This document shows, in pieces, positions 57,354-64,000 of a stretch of 64,000 bases of DNA. Source of the stretch: Anas platyrhynchos (lineage: Eukaryota > Chordata > Aves > Anseriformes > Anatidae); the NCBI RefSeq assembly GCF_047663525.1, contig NC_092617.1, positions 4,282,501 through 4,346,500 of the forward strand. Direction: 5' to 3'. Every line of letters begins with the position of its first letter. The stretch's first letter is position 1. Position numbers and translations under genes: made by a program. The notes under the pieces are model-generated. The model did no database searches. It was not told the origin of the DNA and was given only the letters and a program-made list of their open reading frames with translations.

Positions 57354-58286
57354 ATGTCCAACATCAGCTCAGTGAGTGAGTTCCTGCTCCTGGCATTCGC
57401 AGACACGCGCGAGCTGCAGCTCCTGCACTTCGCGCTCTTCCTGGGCATCTACCTGGCTGCCCTCCTGGGCAACGGCCTCATCCTCAGTGCCATAGCCTGC
57501 CACCACCGCCTCCACACCCCCATGTACTTCTTCCTCCTCAACCTCGCCCTCCTCGACATGGGCTGCATCTCCACCACTCTGCCCAAAGCCATGGCCAATG
57601 CCCTCTGGGACACCAGGGCCATCTCTTATCAAGGCTGTGCTGCCCAACTCTTTCTCTTTGTTTTCTTGGTTGTAGCAGAGTATTGTCTCCTCACCATCAT
57701 GGCCTATGACCGCTACGTTGCCATCTGCAAGCCCCTGCACTACGGGAGCCTCCTGGGCAGCAGAGCTTGTGCCCAGATGGCAGCAGCTGCCTGGGGCAGT
57801 GGCTTTCTCACTGCTGTCCTGCACACGGCCAACACATTTTCCCTGCCCCTCTGCCGAGGCAATGCTGTGGACCAGTTCTTCTGTGAGATCCCCCACATCC
57901 TCAAGCTCTCCTGCTCAGAGGCCTACCTCAGGAAAGTGGGTGCACTTCTTTTTAGTTTGACTTTAACATTTGGTTGTTTTATTTTCATTGTGATGTCCTA
58001 TGTGCAGATCTTCAGGGCAGTGCTGAGGATGCCTTCTGAACAGGGCTGGCACAAAGCCTTCTCCACGTGCCTCCCTCACCTGGCCGTGGTCTCCCTCTTT
58101 GTCACCACTGTCCTGTTTACCTACCTGAAGTCCCCCTCCATCTCCTCGCCATCCTTGGACATGGTGATGGCAGTTCTATATTCGGTGGTGCCTCCAGTAT
58201 TGAATCCTCTCGTCTACAGTATGAGGAACCAGGAGCTCAAGGAAGCCTTGTGGAAATTGATGTCTAGATGTGTTGCAGGAGAATAA
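57354..58286 (+). CDS. Odorant receptor 7, OR14-like, intact
   Basis: Intact odorant receptor of 310 residues with N-X-S at 3-5, GN in TM1, HTPMYFFLLNLALLDMG, MAYDRYVAIC, loop-2 cysteines, MSYVQIF in TM5, KAFSTCLPHL and NPLVYSMRN. It differs from OR8 at only about 17 of the first 303 positions. The frame is open to 57297 but the splice acceptor TTGGACAG at 57323-57330 and the other genes support ATG 57354. W at the GWHKAF position, where all others have R or K, is a likely radical change at the TM6 entry. Confidence 0.95.
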   Translation: MSNISSVSEFLLLAFADTRELQLLHFALFLGIYLAALLGNGLILSAIACHHRLHTPMYFFLLNLALLDMGCISTTLPKAMANALWDTRAISYQGCAAQLFLFVFLVVAEYCLLTIMAYDRYVAICKPLHYGSLLGSRACAQMAAAAWGSGFLTAVLHTANTFSLPLCRGNAVDQFFCEIPHILKLSCSEAYLRKVGALLFSLTLTFGCFIFIVMSYVQIFRAVLRMPSEQGWHKAFSTCLPHLAVVSLFVTTVLFTYLKSPSISSPSLDMVMAVLYSVVPPVLNPLVYSMRNQELKEALWKLMSRCVAGE

Positions 58287-59199
58287 GTGGTCAGTCTGCT
58301 TCTGCAGATGAGTCATAATGTTACTTGTTATAGGAACGGCCTATAGACTGTTTCTTTTTATTTGTGTGCTTGTGTGCAATTTTATTACTCAATTTCCTTA
58401 GTTTTAGTTCGGTTAATGTTACCGACTAAAATGATATTATTCATCCCAATTCCACTTAAGTATGTAGTTTTAAAGTCTAGCTTAGCAACTATACAAAAAG
58501 AGCCCGTCTATCTGTGAACTTAAGGAAGGAGTCTGCACTGCCGTCTTATTCTGACATCCTTCCTCTGAGACCAGGCCTGGCTCTGCAGGGGCAGTGCCCA
58601 TGTGCAGGGGTGCAAAGGAAAAGAGTCCCATCCCAGCAGCACGGCCAGGGAGCACCAGCGCTTGGGGCATGCAGAGCTGCTCTCTTGCCAATGCTGCCCT
58701 CTCCTGCTGAGCGCTGCTGGTGGGGTCAGGCCCGGCTGCTCCTGGAGCTTGGTGCCAGTGCTGCTGTGGGGCTGTGCTGGGACTGCAGGCAGGGACAGGC
58801 AGTGGGCACGGCAGTGGCACAGCTGGCCTCCACTGCAGCACTTCCCTCCTAAGGGGGGATCTCCTCCGAGGTGGACTGACCAGAGCTCAAGTGCTCAGTC
58901 TGGTGTGAGCAGGCAGAGGAGAGCTCTGCAGCCCCAGGGCACACAGAAGCCCCAGCAAAGGAGCCTGGTGAGTGATTCCTTGCAGCCCTGAGGCAATGTC
59001 AGTGACCCCATGAGCTGGGTCTGCCTCCCAGCCAGCCCAGCACGGCCCTGCAGAGTGCCCCCCTGCCCCGGGCACCACAGCCCCCTCGCTCTGCAGAGCA
59101 ACACTTCTGGTTGTCATGTCAGAGATCTCAAATTTTGACTAAATTCATACCTCATAGCTGTTTTTAGTTTTCTCCTTAGGGGTGGCTACTGCCTCCACG
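58287..59199 (+). other. OR7 3' flank module
   Basis: 58290-59110 is about 95 % identical by eye to 63250-64000 after OR8. 58560-58850 is the common OR 3' module, found inverted after OR2 (15885-16100) and OR4 (29950-30140). Overlapping open frames on both strands here are shared at DNA level only. Confidence 0.75.
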
Positions 59200-60100
59200 A
59201 TGCCTGAAGTGAGGTAAATCCTGCATCAGGGCCTGTGAGATGTTAACCTGGATCCTTGGGAGTCATTCTGGAACCAACGCTTGTATATAGGATGTACATT
59301 TTTGTAGAGGTGCAGCGCTGATGGGCACATGCAGAATGCTCCTAGAGAACTTTGTGCCCTTTTCCCTACTGACTACAACACCACTTCTGTCTCAGGAACA
59401 GAGTAGTCGGCAGAGTGAGACAGCTACTCTGAGACCATGAAAGCCATCAGAAAGCTGATCCCAATAAGAAAACCAATATGAGGATGACAGGAGAAACCTG
59501 GCCAGAAGAGAAGTGAGATTTGGGGGAGGGAAGAGGAGCTTGGGAAGCAGAAATTAACGATTTTGTAGAGGTAAGAGCTTTCACGTAATATTGATGGTGC
59601 TTTAAGACTGGCTTAAAACACTCATGTAAAACCCTCACCCTATTTTGACCAGTAACCCTAATCCCAAAACCTGAACGTTGCTTCAACACCTTGACAGAAA
59701 CCCACTGCAGTAATACCTGACCTCAGAGTATCCCTTCAAGCAGAACTCAGCCCATAGCCCTTTTCCTTACCTTTACTCTCTTGCTCATCCTAATCCCTTC
59801 CCTTAACACTATCATTAAAACACTTTCTTTAACCCTAGACGACTTCTTGGCAGACATAAAGAAATCCATAAACCACGAAGCTTGTCCATACCCCAGCCAC
59901 AGACCTGACACCCTATGCAGGTCCATACCCCAGCCACAGACCTGACACCCTATGCAGAACACCAAATCCTCCCAACAAACCGTTGCTTAAACTCTAACCC
60001 AGAAATGTGAGCCCTAGTTGAAGGCCAGTTGGCACGTGACTTTGGGCAACCTAATCTAATGGAAATTGTCCCTGTCCATAGAAGAAGGTTTGACTAGGCG
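59200..60100 (+). other. Cluster module, with 37-bp tandem duplication
   Basis: Diverged copy of 46350-47000. A perfect 37-bp tandem duplication lies at 59884-59920 and 59921-59957; the arm copies have one unit only. No gene. Confidence 0.65.
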
Positions 60101-60520
60101 ATCACAGAATCACAGAATCATCTAGGTTGGAAGAGACCTCCAAGATCACCTAGTCAATCGTCTGACCTAACACTAACCTGTCCTCCGCTAAACCATATCA
60201 CTAAGCACTACAACTGAACATCTTTTAAAGACCTCCATGGATGGTGACTCCACCACTTCCCTGGGCAGCCCATTCCAATGCCTAACAACCCTCAAGAAAA
60301 GAAGTTTTTCCTAATATCCAACCTTAACCTCCCCTGGCACGACTAGCCCATTCCCCCTCATCCGGTCACTGGGCACATGGGAGAACAGACCAACCCCCAC
60401 CTCGCTACAGCCCCCTTTGAGGTAGCTGTAGAGAGCAAAAAGGTCACCCCTGAGCCTCCTCTTCTCCATGCTGAACAATCCCAGCTCCCTCAGCTGCTCC
60501 TTGTAAGACTTGTTCTGGGT
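60101..60520 (-). mobile_element. CR1 LINE 3' fragment
   Basis: 5'-truncated CR1 with its tail (CACAGAATCACAGAATC) at about 60104 and the ORF2 C-terminal region (open 60311-60547). Similar in sequence to the copy nested in the arm ERVs. Confidence 0.9.
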
Positions 60521-62298
60521 TACACGCCCCAGAGTAGTGTCAGGCACAATGCAATTCTTTTTGCCTTCTGCATCTACAGCACAGGAAGTAGGACTGCCCT
60601 ACTCTATTGACTGGACAATAGAGTAGGGTAAAAAAAGAAAACGTCTTTACTTTTCATCCTGAGATTTCTACAGAAGACCCAAGACAGACCATGGATGACC
60701 AGGTACCTACTAATATTTAATCTGAATTTCTCTGGTTCCAATGGTCATTTCAATTTTAATTTATTTTATTTTATTTTATTTTATTTTATTTTATTTTATC
60801 CCCCCCAAAAAACACGTGACTTGTTTTAGAAAGGGTTTCATGTGCTGGGCTGGGCTGCAGTTACAGGGGCAAATACCCTTGCAGCTTCTTGGCTAGACAC
60901 AGCCAAGCCTTGTGCCTGCTGCTGCCCACTCATGGACTTGAACAGAAGGGACAGGACAACCCATCTGGGGGCCTTCTTTCTGCCTGGGTCCTCCTGGCTC
61001 TGGAGGCAGAGGGGATCCCCCAGTCAGCATGCCAAGCAGGTGCCTTCTGCTGGCCTAGCAGGGCCACTGCCAGATGTCAGCCCAAAAGTGCAGATCCCAG
61101 GGAGAAGTCAAGGCTGACCTGACACCTCCAGACACAAGTGACCTCCCAGTCCCTTTCTGTGACACATTCCTGCTGCTGCCCTATCAAGTGGAGAGACAGA
61201 AGTGACCTCACAGTCCCTGCCACAGTCACATTCCTGCTGCTGGGGCAGGAGATCCTGAGGCAGAGCTGAGCTCCTCAGAGCATTCCCACCCATCTCCTCC
61301 TTGCCCACAGGCCCACAGGCTTATCAGATCAGGGTGAGCAGGAGATTAAAGATGAAGTGAAGCAGCTATAGGCTGTGTTTTGGCTTGAAGGGATACTTTG
61401 AGGTCAGGCATGAGGGTAGTGGATTCCTGTCTGGGTGTGGAGTAATATTTAGCTTTGGGGATGAATGTCACTGGTTAAAATAGGGAAGGGCTTTACATGA
61501 CTGTTTTAAGCCAGTGTTGCAACAGAATCAACATTGCCTGATTGTTCTAAACTCACAGAAATCATTAATTTCTGCTGGCCAAATTCCTCTTCCCTCTCTC
61601 AAATCTCACATCTCTCCTGGCCAGGCTTCTCCTGACTTCCCCATATCAGTCATCTTCCTAGGGGCAGCTTTCTGATGGCTTTCATGATCTCAGAGTATCT
61701 GCCTCACTTCTGTTGGCTACTCCTTTCTTGAGACTGACATGGCACCTAAGTCAGGATGATGAAGAACACAAAGGCTGTAGGTGAACCCTGCACAATGTTC
61801 CCAACAGTTCTTGTACCTCCCCAAAATTTTGTTTCCTGCCTCCAACTTTTAGATACAGAATGGCTTCTGTGCACCCAGGCTATCTTCTTCTGAACCCTCA
61901 TGCAGTTTGCCCCAAGTGTCTTGGACGCAGTGGCCCCCTCTGTGTAGAAAACTGAAAGCAGTCCTAAAGGATGACTTCAGGCAAAAGCTGACACCTCTGA
62001 CATGACAACCCCTATCCAAGACCTCTTCCACTATGGGGCCTACCAGGTACTTAGAAAGAGCCGATCTCAGAAACTACATGCACAGCAAGTGCCTTCTGCT
62101 GCCCTACCATGGACACTGGCAGATGTGAGCCTAAAGGCACAGATCTCAGCCAGGAGTCAAGGGTGACCTGTCAGCTACTTCAGAAAGAGCTCAACTCACA
62201 GGCCATTTAACAGCCATTCGCTTCCTGCTGGACTTAGTGCTTCTGAGGCACCACTGAGCTTATAATACCACACCTACAAAACACCCCCTTTTTGGGCC
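60521..62298. other. OR8 upstream flank with module copies
   Basis: Holds a (TTTTA)n microsatellite at 60757-60799, the dispersed module copy 4 at 60842-61260 (77-codon MARHSQ frame), an inverted copy of the 59200-59700 block at 61340-61700 and a diverged module piece at 62080-62240. It has no similarity to the OR7 upstream flank. No protein gene recognised. Confidence 0.6.
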
Positions 62299-62332
62299 AG
62301 GACCTGCCCAGGTAGAAGTGATGAAACAGCAG

Positions 62333-63247
62333 ATGTCCAACATCAGCTCAGTGAGTGAGTTCCTGCTGCTGGCATTCACAGACACGCACGAGCTGCAGCT
62401 CCTGCACTTCGCGCTCTTCCTGGGCATCTACCTGGCTGCCCTCCTGGGCAACGGCCTCATCCTCAGCGCTGTAGCCTGCGACCACCGCCTCCATACCCCC
62501 ATGTACTTCTTCCTCCTCAACCTCGCCCTCCTCGACCTGGGATCCATCTCCACCGCTCTGCCCAAGGCTATGGCCAATGCCCTCTGGGACACCAGGGCCA
62601 TCTCTTATCAAGGCTGTGCTGCCCAACTCTTTCTCTTTGTTTTCTTGGTTGTAGCAGAGTATTGTCTCCTCACCGTCATGGTCTACGACCGCTACGTTGC
62701 CATCTGCAAGCCCCTGCACTACGGGAGCCTCCTGGGCAGCAGAGCTTGTGCCCAGATGGCAGCAGCTGCCTGGGGCAGTGGCTTTCTCACTGCTGTCCTG
62801 CACACGGCCAACACATTTTCCCTGCCCCTCTGCCGAGGCAATGCTGTGGACCAGTTCTTCTGTGAGATCCCCCACATCCTCAAGCTCTCCTGCTCAGATG
62901 CCTACCTCAGGAAAGTGGGTGCACTTCTTTTTAGTTTGACTTTAACATTTGGTTGTTTTGTTTTCATTGTGTTGTCCTATGTGCAGATCTTCAGGGCAGT
63001 GCTGAGGATACCTTCTGAGCAGGGCCGGCACAAAGCCTTCTCCACGTGCCTCCCTCACCTGGCCGTGGTCTCTCTGTTTGTCACCACTGTCCTGTTTACC
63101 TACCTGAAGCCCCCCTCCATCTCCTCGCCATCCTTGGACATGGTGATGGCAGTTCTATATTCGGTGGTGCCTCCAGTATTGAATCCTCTCATCTACAGTA
63201 TGAGGAACCAGGAGCTCAAGGAAGCCCTGTGGAGATTGATGACTTAA
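62333..63247 (+). CDS. Odorant receptor 8, OR14-like, intact
   Basis: Odorant receptor of 304 residues, the recent sister of OR7. Marks: N-X-S at 3-5, GN in TM1, HTPMYFFLLNLALLDLG, loop-2 cysteines, LSYVQIF in TM5, KAFSTCLPHL and NPLIYSMRN. The usual MAYDRY at the end of TM3 reads MVYDRY. The C terminus is six residues shorter than OR7 because of a stop at 63245. An in-frame ATG at 62321 would add four residues (MKQQ); 62333 matches OR6 and OR7. A splice acceptor TTTTTGGGCCAG ends at 62300. Confidence 0.94.
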   Translation: MSNISSVSEFLLLAFTDTHELQLLHFALFLGIYLAALLGNGLILSAVACDHRLHTPMYFFLLNLALLDLGSISTALPKAMANALWDTRAISYQGCAAQLFLFVFLVVAEYCLLTVMVYDRYVAICKPLHYGSLLGSRACAQMAAAAWGSGFLTAVLHTANTFSLPLCRGNAVDQFFCEIPHILKLSCSDAYLRKVGALLFSLTLTFGCFVFIVLSYVQIFRAVLRIPSEQGRHKAFSTCLPHLAVVSLFVTTVLFTYLKPPSISSPSLDMVMAVLYSVVPPVLNPLIYSMRNQELKEALWRLMT

Positions 63248-64000
63248 TGTGTTTCAAGAGAAGAAGTGCTCAGACTGCTTCTGCAGATGAGTGTTAATGT
63301 CACTTATTATAGGAACAGCCTATATTCTGTTCCTTTGTGTTTGTGTGTGTGAATTTTATTAATGGATTTCCTTAGTTTTAGTTTAGTTAATGTTACCCAC
63401 TAAAATGATATTGGTCATCCCAATTCCACTTCGGTATGTATTTGTCAAGTCTAGCTCAGCAACTGTACACAAAGAGACCTGTTCTGGCTCTGCAGGGGCA
63501 GTGCCTGTGTGCAGGGGTGCAGAGGAAAAGAGTCCCATCCCAGCAGCACGGCCAGGGAGCACCAGCACTTGGGGCATGCAGAGCGGCTCTCTTGCCACTG
63601 CCGCCCTCTCTTGCTGAGCCCTGCTGGTGGGGTCAGGCCCGGCTGGTCCTGGAGCTTGGTGCCAGTGCTGCTGTGGGGCTGTGCTGGGACTGCAGGCAGG
63701 GACAGGCAGTGGGCACGGCAGTGGCACAGCTGGCCTCCACTGCAGCATTTCCCTCCTAAGGGGGGATCTCCTCCAAGGTGGCCTGAGCAGAGCTCAAGTG
63801 CTTGATCTGGTGTGAGCAGGCAGAGGAGAGCTCTGCAGCCCCAGGGCACACAGCAGCCCCAGCAGAGGAGCCTGGCGAGTGATTCCTTGCAGCCCTGGGG
63901 CAATGGCAGTGACCCCATGAGCTGGGTCTGCCTCCCAGCCTGCCCAGCACAGCCCTGCAGATTGCCCCCATGCCCCGGGCACAACAGCCCCCTCACTCTG
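63248..64000 (+). other. OR8 3' flank module
   Basis: Close copy of the OR7 3' flank (58290-59110), running off the window edge. Non-coding. Confidence 0.75.

Noticed and set aside
57369..57896. Long acidic antisense frames opposite OR genes (also 26863-27240, 50312-50575, 62348-62875)
   Set aside because: Shadow frames of the conserved OR codon pattern; they recur wherever the OR exon is intact and have no homology of their own.
62318..62332. GTG start for OR8
   Set aside because: Non-ATG start is not expected in an OR; ATG at 62333 matches the sister genes.

Overview
The window is vertebrate, almost certainly bird, nuclear DNA. It carries single-exon odorant receptor (OR) genes of the expanded avian OR14-like (gamma-c) type, many CR1 LINEs with the typical ATTCTATG-like 3' tails, class III (ERVL-like) endogenous retrovirus pieces and other avian-type LTRs. 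There are no operons, rRNA, tRNA or CRISPR signals. The species cannot be named from the sequence.

The real genes are eight OR loci. Six have intact reading frames: 5525-6451 (+), 16347-17273 (-), 26962-27894 (+), 50297-51232 (+), 57354-58286 (+) and 62333-63247 (+). Two are broken: 30341-31326 (-), by a hairpin-templated insertion and frameshift, and 36937-37322 (+), cut off by a CR1. Below they are called OR1 to OR8 in map order. Each coding exon is preceded by a plausible 3' splice acceptor about 20-40 bp upstream of the ATG, as expected for OR genes with non-coding 5' exons. The products are seven-transmembrane receptors of olfactory neurons; ligands cannot be inferred.

Layout. 1-6728: inverted-repeat arm 1 (ERV fragment with nested CR1, shared 5' flank, OR1). 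6729-15700: spacer with a solo-LTR-like element, a 21-bp minisatellite, CR1 pieces, an orphan OR-flank module and a second LTR. About 15735-24540: inverted-repeat arm 2 (OR2 on the minus strand, then the mirror image of arm 1). 24500-27900: ERV/LTR remnant, flank module and OR3. 28860-32175: LTR, CR1 piece and OR4 pseudogene (minus). 32178-37322: arm 3, a direct copy of arm 1 ending in truncated OR5. 37323-46345: long CR1, 11-bp minisatellite, ERV with 5' LTR and long gag/pol frames, and an older CR1. 46350-51232: OR6 unit. 51283-55935: near-full-length CR1 and a decayed ERV copy. 55936-64000: OR7 and OR8 units.

The main result is that the cluster is built from a few modules (ERV piece, 5' flank, coding exon, 3' flank) that were copied, inverted and re-joined. 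Several joints lie at the start of the OR coding exon: in OR2 against OR1, inside OR5, and in OR7 against OR8. The same coding type is thus found behind different upstream sequences. Insertions and deletions private to one arm allow the duplications to be put in order. I found no convincing new non-OR protein-coding system.
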